DNA of 46,799 nucleotides, taken from NCBI GenBank assembly GCA_014799765.1, contig JAAVHK010000013.1, forward strand, positions 16,655 to 63,453, read 5' to 3'. This document shows positions 8,877 through 18,299 of this stretch, in pieces. The notes below the pieces were generated by a model that saw only the letters and a program-made list of their open reading frames with translations, ran no database searches and had not been told where the DNA came from. The translations under genes were made by a program, and so were the position numbers. The stretch comes from Ruminococcus sp. (GTDB lineage Bacteria > Bacillota > Clostridia > Oscillospirales > Ruminococcaceae). The stretch's first letter is position 1. Each line of letters begins with the position of its first letter.

Positions 8877-11435
8877 TCAGTCTTCACGATATTCTTCAAC
8901 CATATACGCTTCAAATATATCGCCTTCCTTTACGTCGCTGAACTTGTCGAGACTTATTCCGCATTCGTAACCGTCTGCGACTTCCTTTACGTCGTCCTTG
9001 AAACGTTTCAGACCGGCTATTTTGTCGTCTGCTATGATTATTCCGTCACGGACGATACGTACCTGACAGCCTCGTGTTACCTTACCGCTGAGTATATAAC
9101 TTCCGGCAACCATTCCGACGTTAGATATTTTATATACCTGTCTTACTTCGGCACGTCCTAAATCTACTTCACGGAATTTAGGGGCAAGCATACCTTTCAT
9201 GGCGGTAGTTATTTCCTCTATGGCGTCGTAAATTATTCTGTAAAGACGTATGTCAACGCCGTCACGGACTGCATTTTCAGAAGCTACAGGGTCAGGTCTT
9301 ACATTGAATCCTACGATAATAGCGTTTGAGGCGTTAGCTAACATGACGTCGCTTTCCTTGACAGCTCCTACTGCACCATGAATTACACGTACTCTTACTT
9401 CGTCATTGGACAGTTTTTCAAGTGACTGCTTTACAGCCTCTACAGAACCCTGTACATCTGCCTTGACGATTATCGGAAGTTCTTTTATTTCGCCCTCTGC
9501 AATCTGACTGAACAGGTTATCAAGTGTGACTTTTCTGTATGCATTGAACTGTTCCTGTTTAGCTTCGTGTTTTCTTTCCTCGACGAGTTCACGGGCAAGT
9601 CTTTCGTCCTCGACGGCATTGAAAATATCTCCGGCACTGGGAACTTCCGCAAGACCTGTTATTTCTACCGGTACGGATGGTCCGGCGGATTTAACAGTAC
9701 GTCCCTTGTAATTGGTCATAACTCTTACGTGTCCTACTGCCGTACCGGCTATAAGTACATCACCCTGATGTAGTGTGCCGTTCTGTACGAGTAGTGTAGC
9801 TATCGGACCTCTGCCCTTATCCAGACGTGCTTCAATTACAGTACCTTTTGCAAGTCTGTCCGGATTGGCTTTCAGTTCCTTTACTTCCGCAACAAGCAGT
9901 ACGTTTTCAAGAAGTTCGTCGATACCCTCACCGGTTTTTGCGGAAACAGGTACGCATATGACGTCTCCGCCCCACTCTTCGCATACAATATCGTATTTTG
10001 TAAGCTCTTCCTTTATTCTGTCCGGATTTGCACCTTCTTTATCCATTTTGTTTATGGCGACAATAAGCGATACTCCGGCGGCTTTTGCGTGGTTGATTGA
10101 TTCGACGGTCTGAGGCATTATACCGTCATCTGCGGCGACAACAAGTATTGCTATATCCGTTATATTAGCACCTCTTGCACGCATAGATGTAAATGCTTCG
10201 TGTCCGGGGGTATCAAGGAAAGTAATGCTCTGACCGTTTACTTTTACCTGATATGCTCCGATATGCTGTGTGATACCACCGGCTTCACCGTCGGCGACGT
10301 GTGCGTTTCTGATACGGTCAAGAATAGATGTTTTACCATGGTCAACGTGTCCCATTACGACTACTACCGGACTACGTTCTTCAAGATTTACGTCTTCGTC
10401 GTCGCTGTCGTCAATAAGACGTTCTTCAATAGTTACGATTACTTCCTTTTCTACTTTCGCACCGAGTTCTTCGGAAACAAGTGACGCTGTATCAAAATCA
10501 ATTTCCTGATTGATTGTAGCCATTATTCCGAGACCCATTAATTTCTTTATAACTTCCGTTACGGTGACTTTCAGACGGCTTGCGAGTTCGCTGACCGTTA
10601 TGCTGTCCGGAATCATAACTTTCAACTGTTGTTTTCTTGCCCTTTCGAGTTCAAGACGTTTCAGCTTTTCAGTTTCTGTTTCCTTTTTTGAATACTGTTG
10701 TCTTACACGCTGTGCGGATTTCTGACTGATTTTCTGTTTCTTTGAGGAATAATTATCGTTCTTGTGTTTGTTTGTAGGTGCTATCTGTTCATAACGTTCG
10801 TTGTATTTATCGAGGTCAACATAACTTCCTCTTGTATCTACCGTCCGGCGTTGTGTGGAAGTCTGTGCGGTTTCGGAACTGAATGTAGCATTAAATTCAG
10901 AACGTTCACCTCTTTCACGGGCTTTTGCCTGAGTTTTCGGCTTATCGTTCCTGCGAGGAGTTTTTATTTTCGGCTGTGGTGTGGGTTCGGGAGTTTTAAC
11001 AGGTTCAGATTTTACAATCAGTTCAGCAGAAAATTTTGTCTCTGTTTTTTCGGGAGCTTTTACTTTTTCCGGAACTTTTACAGGTTCGGATTTTTTAGGA
11101 GTTTCCTGTTTTCTGTCAGATTTTCTGCCCTGCTCCGAACGTCTGTTATTATTATTGTTGTTATTACCATTGTTATTATTGTCACGTTTTCTGCCGGAAT
11201 TTCTTTTTTCACGGCGAGGGGGTTTTTCGTCGTTTCTTGACTGATAGTATGAATCGAAATTCTTCACTTCATGTTTTTTGGTATAGTGTTCAAGAAGCAG
11301 ATTCATTTCTGCCTCATTGAGTGTACTCGATGCATTTCTTTTCTTGTTGTCCTTGGTTGCGAAGAAGTCAACAATTTCCTGTGCGGAAACGTTGAAATCA
11401 ACTGCGGCTTCACTGATTTTTATTTTTTTGGTCAT
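8877..11435 (-). CDS. infB: Translation initiation factor IF-2
   Basis: IF-2 is the GTPase that brings initiator tRNA to the 30S subunit and promotes subunit joining. The 852-aa protein begins with an IF2 N-terminal helix module, then a disordered Lys/Arg/Asn/Pro-rich region (about residues 60-250, including an Asn run), a second IF2_N module near 280, and the G domain: GHVDHGKTS about 362-370, DTPGHEAF about 410, NKMDK about 462. Domains II to IV follow to the end. GGAGG lies upstream of the ATG. The gene is fourth after rimP in a standard Firmicutes cluster. Confidence 0.98.
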   Translation of the reverse strand: MTKKIKISEAAVDFNVSAQEIVDFFATKDNKKRNASSTLNEAEMNLLLEHYTKKHEVKNFDSYYQSRNDEKPPRREKRNSGRKRDNNNNGNNNNNNNRRSEQGRKSDRKQETPKKSEPVKVPEKVKAPEKTETKFSAELIVKSEPVKTPEPTPQPKIKTPRRNDKPKTQAKARERGERSEFNATFSSETAQTSTQRRTVDTRGSYVDLDKYNERYEQIAPTNKHKNDNYSSKKQKISQKSAQRVRQQYSKKETETEKLKRLELERARKQQLKVMIPDSITVSELASRLKVTVTEVIKKLMGLGIMATINQEIDFDTASLVSEELGAKVEKEVIVTIEERLIDDSDDEDVNLEERSPVVVVMGHVDHGKTSILDRIRNAHVADGEAGGITQHIGAYQVKVNGQSITFLDTPGHEAFTSMRARGANITDIAILVVAADDGIMPQTVESINHAKAAGVSLIVAINKMDKEGANPDRIKEELTKYDIVCEEWGGDVICVPVSAKTGEGIDELLENVLLVAEVKELKANPDRLAKGTVIEARLDKGRGPIATLLVQNGTLHQGDVLIAGTAVGHVRVMTNYKGRTVKSAGPSVPVEITGLAEVPSAGDIFNAVEDERLARELVEERKHEAKQEQFNAYRKVTLDNLFSQIAEGEIKELPIIVKADVQGSVEAVKQSLEKLSNDEVRVRVIHGAVGAVKESDVMLANASNAIIVGFNVRPDPVASENAVRDGVDIRLYRIIYDAIEEITTAMKGMLAPKFREVDLGRAEVRQVYKISNVGMVAGSYILSGKVTRGCQVRIVRDGIIIADDKIAGLKRFKDDVKEVADGYECGISLDKFSDVKEGDIFEAYMVEEYRED

Positions 11436-11461
11436 AGGCTCGTATACCTCCAGTTAATCAC

Positions 11462-11480
11462 GCCGTAAAAAACATACGGC
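11462..11480 (-). other. Small hairpin between ylxQ and infB
   Basis: GCCGTA (11462-11467) pairs with TACGGC (11475-11480) around a 7-nt loop in the 70-base gap between ylxQ and infB. On the transcribed strand it is followed by the infB ribosome binding site, not a U-tract, so it is not a clear terminator. A role is not evident. Confidence 0.35.
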
Positions 11481-11505
11481 TTTGTTTGTATAGCGATAAA
11501 TTTAT

Positions 11506-11808
11506 TCAGTTATTGATTTTAATAAAACCGTCTGCAAAACCCCTGTCACATACGGCGATTACCGCTGTGACTTTTCCGCACAGATTACCGATTTCTTCCT
11601 TTGAAAGTCTGGTCTTCAGTACGGGGACGGAATACTTTTTACAGATAAATTCAGTTTCCTTGACGGTTTTTTCTGATGCGTCCGAAGCTGTAAGAATACA
11701 GTAAGCCGTACCGTTTTTAACGGATTCGCAGGCACTGTCGAAACCTTTCACGGCTTTACCGGCTTTTATGCATATCGTAAGAAGATTAGCTGTTCTCTGA
11801 GAGTTCAT
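11506..11808 (-). CDS. ylxQ: L7Ae-like ribosomal protein family, YlxQ
   Basis: A 100-residue protein of the L7Ae/L30e RNA-binding fold, with the pattern T-I-C-I-K-A-G-K-A-V-K-G and the middle segment A-S-D-A-S-E-K-T. YlxQ is encoded between ylxR and infB in Firmicutes and is thought to bind structured RNA; its exact job is unsettled. The start overlaps the end of ylxR by 23 bases and has a G-rich ribosome binding site (GGGGGAATG). Position alone strongly supports the assignment. Confidence 0.9.
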   Translation of the reverse strand: MNSQRTANLLTICIKAGKAVKGFDSACESVKNGTAYCILTASDASEKTVKETEFICKKYSVPVLKTRLSKEEIGNLCGKVTAVIAVCDRGFADGFIKINN

Positions 11809-12055
11809 TTAACATTCCCCCATAAATATCATCATCTATTCTGCACGAAAATGCTTTTTCAAAACGTCTTGCCTTACGTGCCTTGCCGAAACATTCAGTA
11901 TTCCGGCATATATAAGCACCTCTGCCGGACTTCTTGCCGGTAAAATCAAGACTTATTTCGCCTTCCGGAGACTTTACAACTCGTATAAGTTCCTTTTTAG
12001 GTTTCATTTCATTACAGCCGAGGCACATTCTCATAGGAATTTTTTTCGGTTTCAT
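11786..12055 (-). CDS. ylxR: YlxR / RnpM RNA-binding protein (DUF448)
   Basis: The 89-residue protein carries MRMCLGC near its start and the hallmark GRGAYICRNTEC segment followed by a basic helix (KARKARRFEKAF). This is the DUF448 family; the B. subtilis member is reported to bind RNase P RNA and modulate its activity. It lies 3 bases after nusA and overlaps ylxQ, within the rimP operon. Basic charge fits nucleic-acid binding. Confidence 0.93.
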   Translation of the reverse strand: MKPKKIPMRMCLGCNEMKPKKELIRVVKSPEGEISLDFTGKKSGRGAYICRNTECFGKARKARRFEKAFSCRIDDDIYGGMLNELSENS

Positions 12056-12058
12056 AAA

Positions 12059-13258
12059 TTATTCCTCTGTCTGATTTTCATTTTCAGATACTTTTTCTTC
12101 TGTGGGAATTTCAGTATTCTGAATTTCTTCCGAAACTTCTTCAGTAACAGCTTCCTGTGGTTCTGCCGGTACGAAATCCGGACTTAATTCGGGTGCTTCC
12201 TGATTTGTCTTAATATCGAACTGCGGTTTTATGTCGATTTTATAACCGGTCAGTTTGGCGGCGAGTTTGGCATTCTGTCCCTTGTTGCCGATAGCCAGCG
12301 AAAGTTTATTGTTAGGTACTATTACAGTACAGGTTTTCAGGGCTTCCGAAGTTATTATAGTTTTAAGAACTTCCGCCGGTGCGAGTGCCTTTGAAATAAA
12401 TTCTTCCGGTACTTCACTCCACAGAATGACATCTATTTTTTCGTCATGGAGTTCCTTTACAACGGCTTTTACTCTTGCGTGTTTAGTACCTATACAAGCT
12501 CCTACAGGGTCAATGTTAGGGTCTTTTGACCATACAGCTATTTTTGTACGTGAACCGGCTTCCCTTGAAATAGCCTTTATTTCAACAGTACCGTCATAAA
12601 TTTCCGGTACTTCCAGTTCAAACAGACGCTTTACAAGGTCTTTATGAGTACGTGAGATTTTAACAATCGGCTTTTTGTTCTTACCGATAATGCTTGTTAT
12701 ATAGACTTTTATCGGTTTGCCCTCTTCGAGTATTTCACCCGGAATCTGTTCATTCCTGAAAAGATAAAGTTCTGTACCCTCATAGTCGATAGTTACAGTA
12801 CCTCTGCCGGGGTCAATCTGCGAGATTTTACCGGTAATGCATTCATGTTCCTTTGATTCAAACCGGTTTAACATCTGTTCACGGTTGATTTCTCTGAGGT
12901 CTCCTTTTATGGACTGTTTCGCCGAAAGTGCTGCCATTCTGCCGAGTCTTGAAATATCAATCTCCTTGAGAATTTTTCCGCCGATATAAGCATTCGGGTC
13001 AATAGTGCGTGCAACATCGATATTGATTTCATTTTCGTCAATCGGGTAATCATCAATGATTTCCTGTTCGATATACATAGCGAACTTCTTTGTAAGGGGG
13101 TCAATATCTACTTTTATACGCTCCTCACTGTGCGGATAAGCCTTTCTTGCGGCTTTAATCATAGCGGATTTTACTTTTTCGATAAGAAGTTCAGTTGCCA
13201 CACTGTTTTCAGAACCAAGTGTTTCAAGCTCCTCGAAAAAGCTGTTATTGATTTTCAT
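12059..13258 (-). CDS. nusA: Transcription termination/antitermination protein NusA
   Basis: NusA binds RNA polymerase and nascent RNA to control pausing, termination and antitermination. The 399-aa protein has the N-terminal polymerase-binding domain (to about 125), an S1 domain (from about 135, with the I-D-P-G-R-G-T-V segment), and two KH domains, with the conserved DPNIDPVGACIG and LAIGNKGQNAKLAA motifs. A Glu/Pro-rich acidic tail of about 50 residues ends the protein. It follows rimP by 38 bases and precedes ylxR. Confidence 0.97.
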   Translation of the reverse strand: MKINNSFFEELETLGSENSVATELLIEKVKSAMIKAARKAYPHSEERIKVDIDPLTKKFAMYIEQEIIDDYPIDENEINIDVARTIDPNAYIGGKILKEIDISRLGRMAALSAKQSIKGDLREINREQMLNRFESKEHECITGKISQIDPGRGTVTIDYEGTELYLFRNEQIPGEILEEGKPIKVYITSIIGKNKKPIVKISRTHKDLVKRLFELEVPEIYDGTVEIKAISREAGSRTKIAVWSKDPNIDPVGACIGTKHARVKAVVKELHDEKIDVILWSEVPEEFISKALAPAEVLKTIITSEALKTCTVIVPNNKLSLAIGNKGQNAKLAAKLTGYKIDIKPQFDIKTNQEAPELSPDFVPAEPQEAVTEEVSEEIQNTEIPTEEKVSENENQTEE

Positions 13259-13296
13259 TTCTGTATATTCCTCCAGTATTAATATATTTTTTTATT

Positions 13297-13770
13297 TTAT
13301 ATTTCAAAATAAAGTCTGACATATGCTATATCGGCAAGCGGAAAAATTTTCGTGCTTCCGTCGTCGAGAACAACCGAAACGCCGTTTTTATCCGCACCGG
13401 AAAGTACGGCAACAATTTCCTTTTCGCCGTCGGTATTCCTGATAAAACGTATTCTTACGGTATCGCCCTCGCATACTTCAAAATGTTCTTCCTTTACGAG
13501 TTCCCTTTCAAGACCGGCTGAACCTACTTCCAGTACATAACTCTGTGAAACAGGGTCTTCCCTGTCCATAATGGCATTTATGGGTTCAGTAGCTCTTTCG
13601 CAGTCCTGAATAGTTATACCGTCGTCGCTGTCAATGAATATGCACAGATGCCATACGGCACCTTCTTTTTCGTAGCATACGTCCCAGAGGTAATAACCAA
13701 GTTCGTCAGTTATCGGCTTCACGAGGTCATAGACTTTCTGTTCAGTTGCACCGAATTTTTTAAACTTCAT
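13297..13770 (-). CDS. rimP: Ribosome maturation factor RimP
   Basis: RimP assists late assembly of the 30S subunit. The 157-aa protein has the expected opening (a V-x-D-L-V-K-P-I helix), the L-W-D-V segment, the F-I-D-S-D-D-G-I motif, D-C-E-R-A-T-E, and Y-x-L-E-V-G-S-A-G-L-E-R-E. It is the first gene of the operon. A GGAGATGATGT ribosome binding site precedes the ATG, and a promoter lies about 190 bases upstream. Confidence 0.96.
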   Translation of the reverse strand: MKFKKFGATEQKVYDLVKPITDELGYYLWDVCYEKEGAVWHLCIFIDSDDGITIQDCERATEPINAIMDREDPVSQSYVLEVGSAGLERELVKEEHFEVCEGDTVRIRFIRNTDGEKEIVAVLSGADKNGVSVVLDDGSTKIFPLADIAYVRLYFEI

Positions 13771-13951
13771 AATACATCATCTCCTTTCATGAGCAGGTAT
13801 AGCTGTATTTATATCCAAAATGCACATATCATATATGGAAATTCTGTCACATATGCCGAAAATTTCCGTTCATATGAGAGATTCCAACATGATGACAGTC
13901 AAATAAATAAGCGAAAGACCGGATATATCCGGTCTTTGTGTCAGCTATTAC
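13771..13951 (-). promoter_or_regulatory. Structured 5' leader of the rimP-nusA-infB operon
   Basis: From the predicted start near 13952, the transcript has about 180 untranslated bases. Two hairpins are visible: a perfect palindrome at 13914-13937 (AAAGACC arms) right after the start, and GGAAATT/AATTTCC arms at about 13837-13867. The first is followed by only a broken U-run, so it is not an evident terminator. It could stabilise the 5' end or mediate control, for example NusA feedback. I do not recognise a known riboswitch. Confidence 0.45.
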
Positions 13952-13958
13952 CATATTT

Positions 13959-13987
13959 ATTATATCACGGCTTTCAATAAAAATCAA
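13959..13987 (-). promoter_or_regulatory. Sigma-A promoter of the rimP operon
   Basis: On the minus strand, TTGATT (13982-13987) and TATAAT (13959-13964) are separated by 17 bases. TG one base before the -10 box makes it an extended -10 promoter. It drives rimP and the genes downstream. Confidence 0.75.
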
Positions 13988-14034
13988 GTCTTTTCAGAAA
14001 ATTTCTTTTCAGAATCTTATATCACACAAAATAC

Positions 14035-14064
14035 TTGACATATACAGCTATAATAATGTATAAT
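14035..14064 (+). promoter_or_regulatory. Sigma-A promoter of the solute-binding lipoprotein gene
   Basis: A perfect TTGACA (14035-14040) and a perfect TATAAT (14059-14064) are 18 bases apart, 40 bases before the start codon at 14105. It is divergent from the rimP promoter. Confidence 0.85.
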
Positions 14065-14104
14065 TAAATCAAGTTTCATAAAAATATAAAAGGAGCTTCT
14101 GAAA

Positions 14105-15604
14105 ATGAAAAAAATAAAGAAAATGATTACGGGAATCATGGCAATACTTATTGTAATGGCTCCGTCAGTTTCATGCAGTGCAGACAAAAGTCATAAGGCA
14201 GGCAGTCTCTCGATAGCCGAGGAAACAACTACAGACACCACGGAAGAATCAACTACGGAAATTACTACAAAAGCAACTACCACAAAATCCAAAAACACTA
14301 CAAAAAAAACTACTACAAAATCATCTGAAACCACTACAGAACCGTCAGTTACTGAACCGGTAACAGAAGCGGAAGCAGTTCCGGCACAGAATTACGGCGA
14401 ACGTGCCGATATAGGCGGTACTGAAATAGTATGGCTTGCAGATTATGACCTCAATGCACAGGTAGGGCAGAAACGTCCCACACCGGTGGCACTCTTTGAA
14501 GACATATACGGCGGTAAAATACGTTACGTACAGACTTCACTTAAAAACAAGTACTATACTTTTTCCTCCATGTTGCTTGCCGGTGACCAGCTTGACATGG
14601 TAGAGTATCAGCAGGGAACTTATCCTAACGGCGTATTAAGTCAGCAGTATCAGCCACTTGACCCTTATTTCAGGTCAATGGGTCTTAACTACGATATATG
14701 GGAAAACATGGAAGATATTATAGATGCTCTTTCATATAAGGGCGAACATTATATTATACCCTATTCATTTTCAAATCCTCTTGTACTTATGTACAGCCGG
14801 AAACTCATACGTGATTACGGTCTGACAGACCCTTATGAACTCTATAAAAATGACCAGTGGACATGGGACAAACTCCTTGATATTTCCGAAACATACCGCC
14901 ATAAAACCGGTAAACCTGCCATAAGAGGCGGACAATTCGGTGATGCTATAATACATTCAACAGGATTCAGGGTTATAGGTGCAAAAAACGGAAATTTTGT
15001 CAATAATATAGACCATGCTTCCATAAGATATGCTGAACTTTTCATGCAGGAACTCGGCAGAAATTCTCTTTTCACTGTAAGCAGTAACGAAGAATTTTCA
15101 ACGGAAACTTTATTTTTTGCTACTCAAAGCTATATTTTAGGTACTGAAAATGTAAAAAATCCTGATATGGATTTAATGGTTGTACCTGTACCGAAAAGAA
15201 AAGGTACAGACGGCAATTACATAACCTGTGATTTCGATGCAAAAATGCTTGTAAAAAATTCGACTATGGGCGATGCTGTAGCAACGTATATAATGTGCGA
15301 AAGAATAGTGGCCTCACAGCCGGAATACAAAGCCGGTGCCAAAGCATACGCCACAACGCCTGTACAGTTTTCGGGTAGCGTGAAAAGTTACATAACCGCT
15401 GAACAATACGACGCTTTACAGACTTATCTTGACCCTAAAACAACATTGCCTATGTTCGATTATATATGGGCTATGAATGACACTGAAGGTGTTATGGCAG
15501 GTCTTTCAAATTCGTTCCTTATAAACGGTGGTTACGAAACTGACTGGAAAAACCTTCGTAATCTGTATCGTGACAAAATAAACAAGATGATTAATGAATA
15601 TTAA
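14105..15604 (+). CDS. Extracellular solute-binding lipoprotein
   Basis: The 499-aa product starts with a lipoprotein signal peptide (KK-rich start, hydrophobic core, lipidation Cys at residue 24). A Thr/Ser/Lys-rich linker (about residues 40-90) leads to a solute-binding domain, with E-I-V-W-L-A-D-Y near 110 and later W-T-W-D-K-L, the pattern of ABC sugar-binding proteins (SBP_bac_1/8). GGAG lies upstream of the ATG. No ABC permease or ATPase gene follows, so it may be an orphan receptor or have a sensory or scaffolding role. The long Thr linker is unusual for transport receptors and suggests display far from the membrane. Confidence 0.82.
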   Translation: MKKIKKMITGIMAILIVMAPSVSCSADKSHKAGSLSIAEETTTDTTEESTTEITTKATTTKSKNTTKKTTTKSSETTTEPSVTEPVTEAEAVPAQNYGERADIGGTEIVWLADYDLNAQVGQKRPTPVALFEDIYGGKIRYVQTSLKNKYYTFSSMLLAGDQLDMVEYQQGTYPNGVLSQQYQPLDPYFRSMGLNYDIWENMEDIIDALSYKGEHYIIPYSFSNPLVLMYSRKLIRDYGLTDPYELYKNDQWTWDKLLDISETYRHKTGKPAIRGGQFGDAIIHSTGFRVIGAKNGNFVNNIDHASIRYAELFMQELGRNSLFTVSSNEEFSTETLFFATQSYILGTENVKNPDMDLMVVPVPKRKGTDGNYITCDFDAKMLVKNSTMGDAVATYIMCERIVASQPEYKAGAKAYATTPVQFSGSVKSYITAEQYDALQTYLDPKTTLPMFDYIWAMNDTEGVMAGLSNSFLINGGYETDWKNLRNLYRDKINKMINEY

Positions 15605-15617
15605 GTAATAGACAATA

Positions 15618-15645
15618 ACGGGACATATGTTAAAAAATGTCCCGT
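15618..15645 (+). other. Hairpin between solute-binding protein and membrane protein genes
   Basis: ACGGGACAT (15618-15626) pairs with ATGTCCCGT (15637-15645) as a 9-bp stem with a 10-nt loop, 14 bases after the stop at 15604. No T-tract follows, so it is a weak terminator or a processing/stability element within an operon. Confidence 0.5.
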
Positions 15646-15674
15646 ACATTATGTAAAGGAAAGGAATTTTTATC

Positions 15675-18089
15675 ATGACTGAACTATTGTTTTTTCTGGA
15701 ACTCATTATGCTGATTATCGCAACAGCAGTATTCACGAAAACAAAAGTATATGAAAAAAACTCAAAATCAAAAAAGAAATCAGAAGATGCCAAAACACCT
15801 AAAAGAAAAATAAATATGCCACCGTTCAATAACTCTAAGGCGGAACTTATTGCCAATATATTTGTAGTATTTACTGTAATAATGGCACTCCCTGACCTCA
15901 CAGGTATAATGAAAACCGGTATATTCCACGGAGCTTTTACGGCTATAGGCATAATAATGATTCTTGAAAAACTATGCAGTATAATCAGATATAATACAAA
16001 ATCACGGACTGTAAAGTTTATAGGCAAAATGCTTGCCGTGACAGCTTTCATTGAACTTATAGTATTTCAGATGCCGTCATACAGGATTATGCATGGTGAA
16101 TATCCACGTATGAAACTGCCGGTCACACAGGGAACTGTCACAAGCGAAAATACCGAAACTGAATCAGAAACCGGTAATATAAAAGTAACCGGCGATAATA
16201 TGGCTACTTTAGAATTTACCGATATAAATAAAAAAGTCGGTACTATCCGTATTGATATTGCCACATCTACAGAAAATCCGAAAAGACTTTACGTAAATGT
16301 AGACGCTACCGACGAAACTTCCGCAAACTACAGAGACGATATAGGCAAAATGGAAGTAGTCACGGAAAATACACATTCAAGATATATTCCTATGCTTTTA
16401 TCCGGAAAAACTGAAAAACTCCGTTTTGACTTCAAGTGCGAAAACACTTCGGACTTATTCACGATAGAATCAGTTGTAATCAATACGCCCATACCGTTTG
16501 ATATATCATATCTGAGAATGTTTCTTATAGTGACAATATCGGGTATTGTATATGCAATCATATATTCTGCATTACTGAGCAGGGAATATCAGAATAACAG
16601 AAAATTCTGTCAGTGGTGTTCGTACGTCGTAGTGGTTACTGCTGTTCTTATGGCAGTAATCATGACAACTTCAAAGATTAACGATACTTTCAAGGAACAC
16701 TTTCAGGCAAAAGAAGGCAATCAGATTTCTGAAGAACTTGTACTGGCGTTTGAAAATCATCAGGTATCGCTTCTTGACGAAGTATCGGAAGATTTACTTG
16801 CAATTTCTGACCCATATGACACAGGACTACGAGGCAGTGAAGGTGTTTCTTCCAAGTGGGACCACGTTATGTATAACGGAAAATATTACTCATATTACGG
16901 TATAGCACCGGTTATACTGCTGTTTTTACCGTATCACCTCATTACCGGCTATTTCTTCCCGACTGATATAGCCGTAATGATTTTTGCTATCATAGGACTT
17001 ATATTCCTTACAATGACCTACAACGCCATAATAAAAAAATGGTTCAGCCGTATACCGTCAGGCTGTTACCTTGCCGGACTTCTCATAATAAATATGGTAT
17101 GCGGAATATGGTTCAGTACCGGAAGACCTCTCTTCTATGAAATATCAATATCATCGGGTTTTGCGTTCGTGACTATGGGTGCGTACTTCCTTATTACGTC
17201 GAATGTAATAACTGCTGAAAAGACTTCACTTCCGAAAATAACTCTTGCATCACTGTTTCTTGCGACAGCGGTACTTTGCAGACCTACACTGGCAGTATAT
17301 TCTATATGTGCGTGTGTATACTATGCAATAGGCTTCAGAACATCAGGAGATGTCATCGACGAAGACGGAAATACAAAAACTGACAAAAAACGTCGTATAA
17401 AATATATCGTATGTGCGTTACTGCCGTTTGTGGTACTGGGTTCTGTGCAGATGTGGTATAACTATGTGCGATTCGATTCACCATTTGACTTCGGTATAAA
17501 ATATTCACTCACGATAAACGACTTCACAGACTCTGAATATCATACAATTTTCGTTCTTATAGGATTCTTCGCATATCTCTTCCAGTTCCCGACGATAAAA
17601 GCCGATTACCCATATATTGATACATGGTTTACGTACTTCAGGGCAAGCGGATATTATTTCAAGGATTCCGGACAGACTTCCGGTATAGTATGGATTGCAC
17701 TTCCTGTATTTTCATATCTGCTGACCGGTAAGGCATTGAAAAAACTTCCTGACAGAAAATCAAGGCTTAAATCCCTTGCACTGATAGGACTTCCATGTGT
17801 GGTAATGCCTCTTGTAATAATCTTCTCGATATGGGAAAGCGGTTATGCCGTAAGATATGTTGCAGATTTTTCATGGCAGATAGTAACCGGAGCTCTTGCA
17901 ATATTGTTCTTCCTGTATCAGAAATCAGAAAACAGTACGCTTAAAAATTTAATGAAATATTTCCTTGCGGTATCGCTGATAGTTTCTGTAGTACTGAACA
18001 TTCCGCAGATATTCACATTTACGTTCTATGAACCCGATTATCCGGTAGTAACAAGCAGATATCATAATTTCATAGAGTTCTGGAGATAA
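15675..18089 (+). CDS. Large polytopic membrane protein, possible GT-C-like
   Basis: The 804-aa protein begins with a membrane span and a basic linker, then more spans, an extracytoplasmic beta-rich section (about residues 150-275), and at least eight further hydrophobic spans. The segment Q-M-W-Y-N-Y-V-R-F-D-S-P-F-D-F-G near residue 595 recurs in uncharacterised polytopic proteins that resemble GT-C glycosyltransferases; I cannot identify a catalytic motif with confidence. AAAGGAAAGGA precedes the ATG. It follows the lipoprotein gene by 70 bases and could share its transcript. A role in cell-surface glycosylation is a guess. Confidence 0.65.
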   Translation: MTELLFFLELIMLIIATAVFTKTKVYEKNSKSKKKSEDAKTPKRKINMPPFNNSKAELIANIFVVFTVIMALPDLTGIMKTGIFHGAFTAIGIIMILEKLCSIIRYNTKSRTVKFIGKMLAVTAFIELIVFQMPSYRIMHGEYPRMKLPVTQGTVTSENTETESETGNIKVTGDNMATLEFTDINKKVGTIRIDIATSTENPKRLYVNVDATDETSANYRDDIGKMEVVTENTHSRYIPMLLSGKTEKLRFDFKCENTSDLFTIESVVINTPIPFDISYLRMFLIVTISGIVYAIIYSALLSREYQNNRKFCQWCSYVVVVTAVLMAVIMTTSKINDTFKEHFQAKEGNQISEELVLAFENHQVSLLDEVSEDLLAISDPYDTGLRGSEGVSSKWDHVMYNGKYYSYYGIAPVILLFLPYHLITGYFFPTDIAVMIFAIIGLIFLTMTYNAIIKKWFSRIPSGCYLAGLLIINMVCGIWFSTGRPLFYEISISSGFAFVTMGAYFLITSNVITAEKTSLPKITLASLFLATAVLCRPTLAVYSICACVYYAIGFRTSGDVIDEDGNTKTDKKRRIKYIVCALLPFVVLGSVQMWYNYVRFDSPFDFGIKYSLTINDFTDSEYHTIFVLIGFFAYLFQFPTIKADYPYIDTWFTYFRASGYYFKDSGQTSGIVWIALPVFSYLLTGKALKKLPDRKSRLKSLALIGLPCVVMPLVIIFSIWESGYAVRYVADFSWQIVTGALAILFFLYQKSENSTLKNLMKYFLAVSLIVSVVLNIPQIFTFTFYEPDYPVVTSRYHNFIEFWR

Positions 18090-18264
18090 AATATATTGCG
18101 GTAAAAGACTATAACAGAAAATTTTATATGCCGGACTATGTAAAAAAATACCATTATTTCCGTGAAATGCATCTCTTATTGAAACGTTTGTTCTTTTTTA
18201 TTGGCAAAAAATGACAAAAATTCTGTTGAATATATAGCAATGTGCGGAATTTTTTCAAAAGTAC
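18090..18264. other. Intergenic stretch with no gene seen
   Basis: This AT-rich stretch after the membrane protein gene contains no credible ORF, no clear terminator hairpin and no recognisable RNA. The promoter of the next gene begins at 18265. Confidence 0.5.
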
Positions 18265-18293
18265 GTGACAATTCTATAACATTATGCTATAAT
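18265..18293 (+). promoter_or_regulatory. Sigma-A promoter of the BIG2 protein gene
   Basis: GTGACA (18265-18270) and TATAAT (18288-18293) are 17 bases apart, with TGC just before the -10 box (extended -10). Predicted start near 18300, leaving a leader of about 215 bases. Confidence 0.7.
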
Positions 18294-18299
18294 ATATTA

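Noticed and set aside
10764..11240. Open frame of 158 codons opposite infB
   Set aside because: It mirrors the low-complexity N-terminal region of IF-2 and yields a Phe/Cys-rich product without a start signal.
13914..13937. Terminator near the rimP promoter
   Set aside because: The palindrome is perfect but no gene reads into it from upstream on either strand and the following T-run is broken; it lies in the rimP leader.
14105..15604. Cellulosomal dockerin or cohesin in the Thr-linked surface proteins
   Set aside because: The linkers resemble those of cellulosomal proteins, but no dockerin calcium-loop repeats or cohesin motifs are present in either protein.
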